Shown: positions 10,770 through 22,790 of the stretch, one piece after another
Numbering within the stretch: position 1 is the first letter of the stretch
How the letters are laid out: each line of letters starts with the position of its first letter
Source: Lumbricus rubellus
Lineage: Eukaryota; Annelida; Clitellata; Crassiclitellata; Lumbricidae
Reading direction: 5' to 3'
Length of the DNA stretch: 64,000 bases
NCBI GenBank assembly: GCA_945859605.1
Contig: OX243814.1
Location: 38,728,630-38,792,629, forward strand
Notes under the pieces: model-generated
Seen by the model: the letters and a program-made list of their open reading frames with translations, nothing else
Told to the model about the DNA's origin: nothing
Databases searched by the model: none
Translations under genes and position numbers: made by a program

Positions 10770-12370
10770 AGTTTCATAAACGATGTTGGTAGTCTGAATT
10801 TTATTTTTCTGGCGAATGCGGCCTAAGTCATTAAAAGCTGCATTCTTACTTGAAACATTCTGAACTTGTTGCTATTTATAATCTGTTGCAGACATAAGCT
10901 ACTTAACAGATAATTTCCGTAATGATGATTAGCATTGATAACCTGGCCTTGGTATTCATGAAGAAACGTGTTGTTGCTTTTGATGAACTGACATGACCTT
11001 GTGTCTGTGTGATAATTATGATGACTTGTGCACATTGATCTGATCTTCAGCAGGTTATGATTAATATGTTTTGCTTCTTGCATCGTTTCACTGTTTTACT
11101 GCTTCTTTGGCGTAATAATGGTGTTCAATAGCACACACTCACATTCACTAGGCCTAAGTCACTCTCACACATGCGTCTGCCTGGCTTCACTGAAGGATAT
11201 ACTTACTTACTTACTTGCTTACTTACTTACTTACTTGCCTGCTTACTTACTTACTTACTTACTTACTTAAGCATCAGTTAACTGCTACAGCCTTTATCTT
11301 AGTTAGTCTTGTTCTGGTGACTATATTAGACCCAACTCAGTACCATAGTTTGTGTAGGCCTTTATGATGATGCTATAAATTATTATACTGTATTGCAATG
11401 TAGGCTTTATGTAGTTATGTAGACGCATGTTAGGTGCAAATGAATGAGCCAGTTCCCATATTGCGTGATTATATAGAGACTGCTTATTCGAAGAGGGCGT
11501 TCCGTTGATATCACTTCCTCTGTTATAGTAGAGTACATCAATCCATTCGTCGGAAAGCCGAATATTTATATCGCAGCATGTGCCCGCAAATATTGATGGC
11601 TACGTCAGCAACGGATAGAAGCCATTTGGCCTTCAGCAATTTTTACCAGCGCAATCTTAGGTCGGCTTTGAACATCCTTGATCAGACAATATGCGCTCTA
11701 TTATGTTGGAGTGTACTAAGATGTACATTTATAATTATGGGTGTACTAAATACAGACATTTCCGTGTACATTTGTGCTGCCATAATGAACACACTTAGTG
11801 CACACTTGTTGTGAGAATATTAAACGGTGTGGAAAAAGGCTGGCCACATCTGCTTGCCTGTCTGTCTGTCTGTCTATCCATCAACCTCAAACAATTAAAA
11901 TAAGAAGACTTAGTCGCTGATGTCTCTTAGCCTACTCAACACTTGCTAACGATTAGCTTAAGGAAAGTCCCTTTATCTCTTCTACACTTAGAAATGTTTG
12001 CACAAGTTGCTCATAAACCTCTGAAATGCAAGTTAGAATAATTTTAGTAAACACAGACTCCCTTCGTACATTTTTAATTTGACCAGAAGTTTAGGCCTAC
12101 TTTGTTGCTCATTTGCTATGATATCAACCTTATAATTAACGAACCATTGTGATATAAATTATGTGATCTATTGTTTAATATTTCTTGATGTCCTATCATA
12201 CACTTCTGCTGTAATTTAATTTTATATGGCCATACTTGACGCCGTGCACATTGTGACGTGAAAGTCCCATTCCATCGATGTTCAGATGACGTTGGATTGA
12301 AAGTTTGATCGATTAATTGTATAGGGTCGATTAATTAGACATTAAGGTAAGATCATCTGACCTTAGGAAT
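10770..12370. other. Gene-less stretch with ACTT repeat
   Basis: A (CTTA)n run lies at about 11200-11270. No gene or RNA is supported. Confidence 0.4.
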
Positions 12371-12374
12371 ATGC

Positions 12375-12480
12375 TCTTTATTGATTCATTCATTCATCAT
12401 TCATTCATTAAATGAAATTGTATAACGCCTCTTCAAGGAGACTACTCAGAGTTGCACCCAATCTGATCGCGGCCATTAAA
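12375..12480 (-). repeat. LINE/SINE 3' tail, degenerate
   Basis: (ATTC)n is followed by TGTATAACGCCTCTTCAAGG and ACTACTCAGAG, the same tail hairpin seen elsewhere in the window but mutated. No coding part is attached. Confidence 0.5.
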
Positions 12481-12884
12481 ACAGTCATAAGCCGCTTATT
12501 TTATCCTCCCGATTAAGCCGTTTATTGACAAGCCGTCAATGAGGACGAGGTGATGAGGAAAATGATAATTTTTGTAATAATAATAATAATAATCATCTTA
12601 TTCATAATAATGAAAACAATTAGAACAACGATTTCAATCAAACAAATATTGAATAGGCCTAGGCCCTACATGTACGTTATGATGATGAGTTGATGACGCA
12701 TGACTCTCAGGACGACACATCGAGGCGGACTATAAACAAATTGAAACCGAATCCTTCAAAATGGCATACGAACGTGGTTCAACGTCCGAAACACCATACC
12801 GGTACACGATATCATTATTATAGCGCCAATGATTACGCATATTATGTTGCAGGGTAATGAGGAGGAAGAGGCGGCGTCGGGGGA

Positions 12885-13401
12885 ATGGAAGACGACGACG
12901 ACGATGCGAGGAGGAGGAGAAGGTCTGAGACGAGACTTCAGCGTCGCATGTATCGACGAACTAAGGTCGTCAACTGCTGTAAACGATTCGTCGCATTTCT
13001 CTTCTCGCATGTTGGTCTCGCAGCGATGGTCGTCGCCTACTCGATCCTCGGCGGATTCCTCTTCATGACCCTTGAGTCCCCCTACGAACTGAAGCTGAAG
13101 GAGGACATCGAGCGTGAGCGCCAGGCCCTGAAGAACAGCACCCTCGCTCTGCTGGCTGAGGTCGCCTTCGTGCCGTCTTCGTCCGTCAATCGTAGCGTGG
13201 CTTCTGAGATCAATTCGCTGGATAACAGAACTCGGTTGATACTCGACGCCTTCGAGTATGGATTGCTTGATATACTGGCGAGGAAGCGGAATGGGATGGC
13301 GAAAGGAACTTCGAATGAAGTGATGCACAGATCGGATGATGATGAACAATGGTCGTTCGCTGGTTCCCTGTTGTTTGCAGTCACCGTCATTACGACAATA
13401 G
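12885..13401 (+). CDS. K2P potassium channel, coding exon 1
   Basis: This exon encodes residues 1-172 and the first base of codon 173 of a two-pore-domain K+ channel subunit; such channels dimerise to carry background K+ leak at the plasma membrane. The basic N-terminus is followed by M1 (about residues 36-62). The extracellular cap has sequons at N84, N102 and N114, and the first pore helix runs to VTVITTIG. The ATG at 12885 is the first in frame after a stop at 12858-12860 and has G at -3 and +4. The donor AATAG|GTTAGG lies at 13402. The codon of the first Gly of GYG is split in phase 1, the intron site shared by many K2P genes. An acceptor-like TTGCAG ending at 12852 may join an upstream untranslated exon. 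Confidence 0.93.
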
Positions 13402-15256
13402 GTTAGGAAATTCATCATTGTCTTTCAGTGTTACTTGATTAACTTAACCTTCTTTACAACGCTGGCCATCTGTCATGTGTTAACGGGAGTCCAATTAATT
13501 ATTATTGTTGGTTCCACGTGTTTGCGTGAACCTGTCATTGGTGACTTCTCAGCTTACTGTGTATTATTTTGCTAATTGGTGTATTTATTTTGTTAACATT
13601 ATATTTTATCATGGGCCAGAAAAGAGCAGAGGCGGATGCAGAAAATGTTCGAAGAGAGGGGGTGGGCAAAATTTAGAGAAAAATGTATTGATCTTTCGTT
13701 CGAAAAAACCGATGACTTTTTTAGTCATTTGGTCCAACTTACCTTGAAATGTAAGCTTAGGCCTATACCACTTTCCTAGCCAAAAACTGCAGACTTTTTT
13801 ATAGTCATTTAGCCGAGTTGTATGGAAAATACACCCTTGGAACCCACTGTTGAAAGTTTGTTTAGACCCTAATGAAGAGGCACCTTCTATGAACATTTCT
13901 CAATGGGGGCATGGCCGGACTTGCCCTGGGGCAGAGTAGGCCTATAATTATGCATCTTGAAGAGACGCCATTTCAAATTATCAAAATGAATGAATCTATT
14001 GCTTTCTTATTGAGATTTAGACCATTTCAGCCAACTTTTTTGAATTGATGAATACAAGAATTTCGTCAAAGATGTCTCGTGTTTCTAAAAAGTATCATGG
14101 TTATTCTATGGGCAAACCTTGAAATTTGTTTTATCTGGCAATCTCTTAGGCCTTCTCTTTTGTTGGCATGACTATTATAATGTTAGCCATCTATTGCCTT
14201 TTCGGCGCAATGACGACTTTTGTTGGTCATGACATTGTATTGTTTTAGGATAGCATGTTGGTGCAATATAGCCATCTGGGTAACGTGGTGACTATAACTG
14301 TAGTCATAACAACGTGGCTTTCTGTGTAGTATGGTAATTATTATTGTAGGTCGTTCGTGTGTAACTTTATGGGTAACTGTTGTTGGTGTTCCACTTAGCG
14401 GATGCTCAGAATCCCAACACGTCATGCCAAGCAGACGAAACTGTTCTGAGCCAGTGATTCTCGATGGTTCTTTGTTGTTGTTTTGCTGTTTAGTGCTCGC
14501 TCGCTCTTCAGCATAGGAGCCTCGGCTTCTGGCAAGTGTTGACGGAGGTGTCTAATAAAAGCGACATTTGCTTACCATACGTTTGATGTTGCGTAAGCCA
14601 GTTGTTGATGGGTGCGAAGTGGAATTGGCAATTCGTTTCTGATCAGCTCAATCTTTGAAGAACGGCTTCTTATGTGCCTGTGCGTGTGTTGGTGTATGTG
14701 TGTACTGCCATAGTGTGTGTGTGGGTGTAGATAGTGTGTGTAGGACCTGTAGGTGTGGGTGTGCACGTGTGCATGTGTATGCCTATTTATGCATCTGCGT
14801 GTGAAGACACTTATTGCAACGTCTTTTATTATCCCACGAAGCTCAGAACAGCTGCGTTGCTTCAACGTTCAACTGAAAGATTCGTTGATTCTATAGGAAC
14901 ACATTTTAATATGTAATTATGCCTCATTTTACCATAGCGATACCCATTGGTATATTATGCGCCTATGTAGTCATCCCTGTATATATTTTAGTGGTTATAG
15001 ACACACGATAGTTTATTAGCCTTTCTGAAGTTAGCGTAGGCTATGTACACAGCTGGTTTCACCATGTGTAGGTCGTGACACGTGTTACGTACAATTGGAT
15101 CCAAGTGCATTGGCCCTGAAGCAGCAGCAGCAACATCAGCAGAAGAGTATTGGGTGAGAATTGGCCGCCGAGGATACTACAGGTGCTCAGAAGCAGCAAC
15201 AGTTCGTGCACCACAGCAGCTGCTTAGCCCTATATTATTATATTATAAATATGCAT

Positions 15257-15673
15257 ATGTATGTATGTATGTAGGCCTATGTATGTATGTATGTATGTAT
15301 GTATGTATGTATGTATGTATGTATGTATGTATGTATGTTTGTATGTATGTATGTATGTATGTATGTATGTATGTATGTATGTATGTATGTATGTATGTAT
15401 GTATGTATGTATGTATGTATGTATGTATGTATGTATGTATGTATGTATGTATGTATGTATGTATGTATGTATGTATGTATGTATGTATGTATGTATGTAT
15501 GTATGTATGTATGTATGTATGTATGTATGTATGTATGTATGTATGTATGTATGTATGTATGTATTTTATGTATGTATGTATGTATGTTTGTATGTACTAA
15601 GTATGTATGTATGTATGTATGTATGTATGTATGTATGTATGCATGCATGCATGTATGTATGTATGTATGTATG

Positions 15674-15707
<34 letters not shown>

Positions 15708-15770
15708 TGTATGTATGTATGTATGTATGTATGTATGTATGTATGTATGTATGTATGTATGTATGTATGT
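15257..15770. repeat. (GTAT)n microsatellite, about 510 bp
   Basis: A nearly pure tetranucleotide array with a few GTTT variants, GCAT units near 15640, and one TAGGCCTA at 15272-15279. Removing six bases from that octamer restores the GTAT phase exactly. Long Tyr-Val-Cys-Met and His-Thr-Tyr-Ile ORFs here are repeat translation. Confidence 0.95.
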
Positions 15771-17334
15771 GGTTACAATATATCTATCATCTATATATAG
15801 TGGTGAATATATAATTATATATTTATAATATATGCTGGTTAATGCAACGTTCAGAAATAATTGACTGCTTGCAGTCCACGGATTAGGTTCTCAATAAATA
15901 TGGCTTTCTCGATTGCATGCACCATGATATATCCCGTGCATTTGCGTCGATGGAATGCTTTCGGCTTTCGTTTCTAGTTTCCATACACAGACTTGTGTAT
16001 ATATGCTTCATGTAGGCCCTATAAATATGTATAGTAAAGACCTATCTGTTTATTACACAATTCATTTGGTTTCACATTATTGTGTCTATTAACCGCTGGC
16101 GCTACAGTATTGTGTTATGCCTATCGTTGTCTGGTCTTTAGACACACCAAATTCCGCACTTTTAGCAAGCAATTATTAAAAACCAACTGTTTGGATAAGA
16201 GGCGCATGTGGTGTCTTACTTTTGTTTGGTGAGTCTACAAATATGTAGCTTGGCAGTATTACCTTGTCGACAATTTGACGCCATGCTAATATTTCCGCGG
16301 ATTCCTTCACCCTGCCTGACGTCCAAGGTTGGGAGTTTATCATGCAGATCTCACTGAAGGAATCGATTGCAGCTGGTTCTAGTTTTGCCAAATGACTTTT
16401 TGAATTCTTCGTTTGCTTCTCTATGGGGGGGAAGTGTGTGCTATGGCTCGTCTGCATGGGTGATGTCGTTTACAGCGCTGCTTGCTAACCCAGTTGCTTT
16501 TTCCATCTAACCTGCAATGCCTTCGAAAGCGTTCGGATCGCATCAAACCTGTGGCTGCATGATCGTATATCGAATAAAAGTAGTCCAGTATTTCTTTCGC
16601 GATATCCAAACCCTAAGTTCAGGGCTTCAGTTTTTCACGAGCGCTGCATCGTGTCAGAATAATTTTATTGGTAGGCTATCCAGAGAGCAATCATGTCCAG
16701 AGAAGATACGAGATCGGTTGTCTAATAGTTGAGACGGAGGAGGAAGATAATCTGGTTGAGCGGCATTCTATGAGGACGGTGAAACTTGGAATACGGAGAA
16801 TTGCATAATTATGTATGTGTATAATTATGGTTACAATATATCCATATCTTTGTTATGTATGAGTATGCTATAATATGGTAAATGTCAATGCACAAACACG
16901 ATTACAATAAACATAGGTTTCTCCAAAGATTAAACGTGCATGTATAGCTTAGACCGAACTACGCAGTTAAAGTCTTGACATTAATGATATCTGATCATAC
17001 TCTACATGTATATCCGTTCTATTATAATAGTGTGTCGACGTGAAACTTGCCATCAACACGCTCCATGCAACCTCGATGTGGCAGCTGATAGACTGATATG
17101 CTACATGTATATTATTAATATGCTATATATCTGAGCTTTCAGTATTGTTTACGTGTACCTGTCGACTCAAAATATTCCAGCATAGCCTATATCAGATGTC
17201 GTTTTGGATTTCTAAACCTCGTCTCTTTAAAACCGATTCTCGATTCACAAAGTGACACATGCACTCATAATATTGCGTTTAAACACACGCTCACTTACCT
17301 TTATCCAGTTCTTACCGTTGTGCATAGAGACATC

Positions 17335-17405
17335 AATCAATCAATCAATCATATAAATAGTTTATATAGCGCCCGTTCAAGAGCTCCACTCTTGATCATA
17401 ACCAT
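17335..17405 (-). repeat. LINE/SINE 3' tail
   Basis: (ATCA)n is followed by TTTATATAGCGCCCGTTCAAG and CTCCACTCTTGATC, the recurrent hairpin tail with a tetranucleotide terminus. No body is recognised. Confidence 0.5.
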
Positions 17406-18329
17406 GGCTGCGGAGAATAGTTTCCTATCCAACCTACCACCTAACTATAAGGTCTTGGAGCGTGCAGCATTCAGATGTGTTTACATTTAGCCTACAATCT
17501 TAGACTTACGCTGCCGCTAAGAAAAAACTCTAACTTTGTGTAGCTATGTGTAGACTATAATAGTTTTTGATTTAAGAAACAAAGCATTAATCAACAGCAT
17601 AAATTAATTTAGCCGATGATTCCAATTTACCAGTGTAGGCTTCCGACCATTTTGTCTGTCAAGATATTAGGATTCATTGAGTTTCATGATACCTATAGGC
17701 CCTAAGCATTAAGCATGCTCTTCAGGTTTTGAACTGTTCAGTGTGCACGGTGTGGGGTAGATCAACAACAGAAGTTCTTCACTGCGCCTTATTGTACGCA
17801 GAATACTTGTGAGCAATCGCCGCACGAAATGGACCGATTTCCAGTTAGGAACCATGATATCAGTTCTGTGTGTGTGGTCCTCTATTAATGCCAAAGTCTA
17901 CTACAGACGTCAAGAACGCAGTACTTTAAGGAAATCTTCCAGTACCACTCAAATACTTAGTAGCCAGTTTGTATAGGCCTATCCCCACGCTGAAAATGGA
18001 GTCATGCATTATATACCGTCAAATTCTGAAAACCTGCATGGAACAAAAGTCCAGACATACTTTGTAGCCTACTTGAACCATGATAGTCTGTTGAGTAGCC
18101 TACTAATTTTTGAAACGACGATTATTATGAACTACAGAATAGCAGCCTACAGATTGAATTCTTTTAATTAATCCAACTTCTATATTAGCAAGAACTGTTT
18201 TAAAAGATCAAACAGATAGCCTATATAATATTATGAACAAGCAACACAAATTATATGAATTTCAGCTTCTAAGAATTATTCTTACCAACTCAACTTCTAT
18301 TTAGGCAAAATATTTCGTCGATCCGAATT

Positions 18330-18432
18330 GTCCGCAATAAATCATCCGCTTCAAATTGGCCTCTCAAAATTGTCCACTCCGAATTGTCCACTCCCAATTG
18401 TCCGTTCCGAATTGTCCGTTCCGAATTGCCTG
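18330..18432. repeat. Minisatellite with unit CCGAATTGTCCGTT
   Basis: Seven or so degenerate units of about 14-17 bp with core GAATTGTCC run head to tail. No inverted partner array was found nearby. Confidence 0.65.
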
Positions 18433-19705
18433 GTCACCCTGAGCATGACGTTTTCTGTCAACTAGGCCTACCATCATACCATGAATGAGGATCAGTTCAT
18501 AAACTTCTGGATACATTGGCATGCTTGATGTATATTTAGAAGTCTATTCTCTAGCCAGCAACATCTTTGGCCGAGATTCATAATCTAATCCCCTTCATTT
18601 GTTGAAAAGCAATGCGCCACGGACCTCATTATAACCGCTTTCTAAGAGACCGCTTTTCTCGTAATTATCCAGCCTTCAATTATCGCACACGCTGCTAAAC
18701 TCTCTCCAACTGAAATGAATACAATATTCATTATCATAGTTAACTCTCGGTTGCTTTCTCCACAGCATAAACAAGCCTCTTTCCACGTGTTCTGGGTTGA
18801 TTTTGCTCTTATTTCAAGTGTAGCCTACAGAAAGTCTAAATTCAGTTACAGTTTCGACTATAATAACAACAACAAAATCGCCTAAATTAACAAAAAGGTA
18901 ATTACAAAAACAGTAGCATCCGGGAAGGTACACCATCATTCCATCAACAGTATATTATATCATCTAAATAAACAATAATTAATATTACAATGATTGAATC
19001 CAAGCTCCAAGAAGCTGAGTTGCTCATCAAACCGTGCCTCTGGCCAGGCACACGGCTGCATAATTATATAGTCCAATGCACTCAGACCTAAGCCTTTCGG
19101 GTCTGTAACAGATATCTCTGCGCCTGCTTTATGCCAAAGATAACAGATAATACTCCAGTTCTACGTCCCAGATACAGACTACCTCCTCCTGCAAGGCAGC
19201 GCCGCGCTTCTGGCAAACGCCATCATACTCGACCATTATAACTTATCACTTTTAAAAGAAAGCAGAGGCCACGCGTGATTTAGAGTATAGGCTTCGAGCT
19301 TTGCGTATTATGTACCAAAACCAATTTCGGGCACGCCTCTATGTCTACTCTATATATATATAAACATTATACCCACGTTTATATAGACTTGCATGTCTAT
19401 ATGAAGAATTTAATTATGTATGATAGGCCATATATTTTGATTCCTGGACAATCGACGTTATTACCTTGTAACTTAGATCTATTGTTTCTCTTGACGCTAC
19501 GCTGTTGAAATGCATTTGTTCTTGTTGCTGCTGTAGGCCTATCCTTTTTATTTACCGTTATCAACATGAAATACATAGGCAATTTTCACAAATGCATTTT
19601 ACGTGCAAACACGTACACGTGCACAATATACAAACGCATGCTTATTTATATTAGGATACACCCATACACACACGCGCGCAATTCACAAAATCACATGCCA
19701 GCATA

Positions 19706-20293
19706 CACTGTGTCCCAATAAATCGGGCACCCTTTTTATAATGTGAATAAAACACGTAAATCTTAATCGATTTTCAAAATTTCAAAACTGTTTTTATCCT
19801 GAGATAATTATCTTACACTGATTCAAACATGAAGTTTCTGGCATGAATATAGACGTCACAATTACGTCATTGGCATCAAAGAATTCAAATGTTAAGTACC
19901 GAACACAACTTTTATACTAGCGCGACGCTCCGACGAACCGGTCAAATAATTTTTCTTTAGAAGCTTATTTAGACCGCTCACTGTCCATCCTTTGTCCGGA
20001 AATTTTCGAATAAACTTTTTTGCGCCGTTATGTTTATTTTTCCGTAAGAATTTTATTACAATTTTGTCTTCTTGGCTGAACGCCATTCGCTAACGATTTT
20101 TGTACATTTGGTTTCGATATGTAACTTAATGACGTCATTATGACGTAATTTTTTAGTGAGGGCCGTTCATAAATTACCAATTTGTAGATAATTATCTCAG
20201 GATAAAAACAGTTTTGAAATTTTGAAAATCGATTAAGATTTACCTGTTTTATTCACATTATAAAAAGGGTGCCCGATTTATTGGGACACAGTG
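19706..20293 (-). mobile_element. Non-autonomous Tc1/mariner-type element
   Basis: Terminal inverted repeats of 108 bp (19706-19813 and 20186-20293) differ at about one base. They start CACTGTGTCCCAATAAATCG and are flanked by TA (19704-19705 and 20294-20295), the target duplication of this superfamily. Inside, the minus-strand ORF at 20086-19892 encodes 64 aa resembling only the N-terminal DNA-binding part of a transposase. The rest of the transposase is missing. Confidence 0.9.
19892..20086 (-). pseudogene. Truncated Tc1/mariner transposase N-terminus
   Basis: The 64-aa reading begins MAFSQEDKIVIKFL and contains GAKKFIRKFPDKGW and SGLNKLLKK, the helix-turn-helix region typical of these transposases (KGWxxSGLNKLL). 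No DDE catalytic part follows before the right terminal repeat, so it is not a functional transposase. It could persist as a DNA-binding peptide only. Confidence 0.8.
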
Positions 20294-20878
20294 TATAATG
20301 TGCAATAATATAATACAATGTCATACATGTTTAAGTCTATATATGTAATTTTATGTAGCCTATGCCTATAATATATTTCGGATAATATGACAGTAATACT
20401 ATACTGGATAGTCCCTATCTGTGGGAAGACCTATACCTACATGCAGTAAGTCTTAGTTACGGGAACCAGCTTGATGAAAGAAAAGAACGGTTGCATGCTA
20501 TTTTAATGATAATAAACAGCAGAGTGCATGATCGAAGAGAATGATAAGAGATTTATCATTAAAAAGACGAAAGCTAACTAAATACAAACGGAAACTTATA
20601 CCAGAGCCATAATTATCTCGTCGAATGTTCATAATTTTGAAAGCCTAAATTATAGCTCAAGTGTATGCTATCTCTTATTTAAGTACATCCCTCAGTGCCT
20701 CTGGTCACGTGGCTCTGCCAAGGTGCTGAAACGGATAAGCAATTTCTTAGCCTTTGATTAGCCAAGGAAGATGGCATACACCAACCAGTTAGCACGCCAA
20801 CTATATCAGATAACTCTACGAGTGATGACTTACTAAGCTCCTGACCTTTAGCGTACGCCTAATCGTAATCGTAAACTC

Positions 20879-20950
20879 GTAATATCTGTACAGCGCCCCA
20901 AAAAGTGTAGGTGCTCAATGAAAAAAGTCGATAAAGGCAAAGTTCAAGAT
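20879..20950 (-). repeat. Possible retroposon 3' tail
   Basis: ATATCTGTACAGCGCCCC and GTGCTCAATG resemble the recurrent AGCGCC hairpin tail but are strongly diverged. Confidence 0.3.
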
Positions 20951-21099
20951 CCGTTGACTCAGGCAGGCAGCTAGTTATAGCCTACGGCTATTTGATGGAT
21001 GTGGATGAAGGTGGTAAACACGGGTGCTGAAAAGGATAAGCAATTTCATAAATGTGACATGTCTCTTCATATCAAAATACATATAGACTATCATATATA

Positions 21100-22334
21100 C
21101 CGGGTGGCGCATAAAAAACGTTCCCAAACTTTGTTAATCTGGCAAAGATCTAATTTCGGAGATATCAAATATTAATCTACACCAAAATGTTAAGCAATCA
21201 TTTCTGTGCACACGTGTCAAATTTCAAGAGAGTACGTTTTTTATATCACACTCTGTGGCAAGGTTATAACGTCGTACCTGTTAAAATATTTTGCACAAAC
21301 CTGCGTCATTAAAAACGTTCCCAAACTTTGTTAACCTGGCAGGCTGGCAATTAAACAATTTTCAAGATAAACTAAATCATAGTACATCAAACTAATCATA
21401 ATTCATATTTGTACAAGACAGCCAAATTTTAGCCCAAAATACTCAACCGTTTGAGAAAAATTGTTGTTAGAACTGTATGACCCATGGCCAACATTTTGCA
21501 CAGTTGATTAATGATTATGTTTTACGCGAGAAAATGTTTGATTGATCCTCCGCTTTATCTTGTAACGACCCTTAAACGCTATTTCCACTGTCCTGTTGAC
21601 TTATGTAGGCCTATTTGTGTGTCGTCTAACAGAGACCATTAATTTTTTTACTTCAATGACCTGCTTAAGTTCGTCAGCATTAACTTTAGAAACGGGTTTC
21701 TGCGACCAGCATACACATTACACAAGCTCCTTTGGGGCGCTCCGTGCATAGTGGACCATAGGATTTAGATCGGGAGAGTTTGGAGGCCAGGCATCACTGT
21801 GGATAAAATCAGGGATGTTTGCTTGAAGAACTTGCTGATCCAATCTGCAACGATGTGAAGGAGCACTGTCTTGTTGAAAGATGTAGGCCTAATTGTCATC
21901 AGGATTGAGTCTACGTACTAGGCCTATACGACGTTCGGGAATGAGCTTATCGCGTAACAAGCCAACTCTCCATTGACTTTGGTTTTCCGAGGATCAATGA
22001 CGATGATGTGTGTTTTACCGTGCATCGAAACTCCAGCAGATGCCATTAATTTTTTTAGAGAAACGACTAGTCTCATGGTAAAGTCTTACTGGCGCAATTG
22101 AAGACTTTCGTTCGCGGCAAAATAAATGACGTAATTTTGTGCAAAATATTTTAACAGGTACGGCGTTATAACCTTGCCGTAGAGTGTGATATAATAAGCG
22201 TACTCTCTTGAAATTTGACATGTGTGCACAGAAATGATTGCTTAACATTTTGGTGTAAATTAATATTGATATCTCTGAAATTAGATCTTTGCCAGCTTAA
22301 CAAAGTTTGGGAACGTTTTTTATGCGCCACCCGG
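21100..22334 (-). mobile_element. Decayed Tc1/mariner-type element
   Basis: Long terminal inverted repeats (about 200 bp, starting CCGGGTGGCGCATAAAAAAC) are flanked by TA at 21098-21099 and 22335-22336. The middle on the minus strand carries transposase relics: MASAGVSMHGKTHIIVIDP, FQQDSAPSH, and AWPPNSPDLNPM with the catalytic-region Asp residues visible. The copy is broken by frame changes and stops. One stop is created by a TAGGCCTA octamer at 21884-21891, just before the FQQD motif. Confidence 0.88.
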
Positions 22335-22790
22335 TATTTGCACGTTTGATACAAAATAAAAGCTGAATCATCAGAAGACATGGATGGATAACGTGATGGA
22401 AGATCTTAAGAACCGCGCATGGGCATGATGTCTATAGAATTGAAACGGCGTGGGAGTTAGGAGAGTGTCAGGATAGGATCCGTGACAAAGCATTGACAGG
22501 GCTTTTTAAACTTGCAGTTGTACACAAAATGTGAAGTTCTAAATGGATTTGTGCAGTACTGTTGTAGAACCACTATTGTAGGCTACTGTCACAGTTAAAA
22601 CTAGCAAAAAGTAATTGTTCACGGATTGGATGTAATTTACCATGGAGGATGGGAAAGGATGAACCAGAAACAGGCTTTAAAAGTGTAGATAGATTTTACA
22701 TAATTATATAGCCTACGATTATCATGACGTATTTGTTTTTGCTGTTGCTTCAAATTGTACTATAAACCGTGTTTTCTTGTATGTTTACAG

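Larger units (their letters stand above)
13402..22790 (+). other. K2P intron (9.4 kb)
   Basis: The intron runs from GTTAGG to ATGTTTACAG. It contains GT-rich DNA near 14.68-14.78 kb, a 500-bp GTAT array, a minisatellite at 18.3 kb, two Tc1/mariner-type elements (19706-20293 and 21100-22334) and retroposon tails near 17.35 and 20.88 kb. The rest is AT-rich with no supported exon. Confidence 0.85.

Noticed and set aside
11200..11275. CRISPR-like direct repeats
   Set aside because: Simple tandem CTTA units with no spacers; the genome is eukaryotic. No CRISPR array exists in the window.
13625..13920. hAT element starting CAGAGGCGGATGCAG
   Set aside because: No matching inverted right end was found.
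15082..15828. Several long MYVC/IHTY ORFs
   Set aside because: Translation of the GTAT microsatellite.
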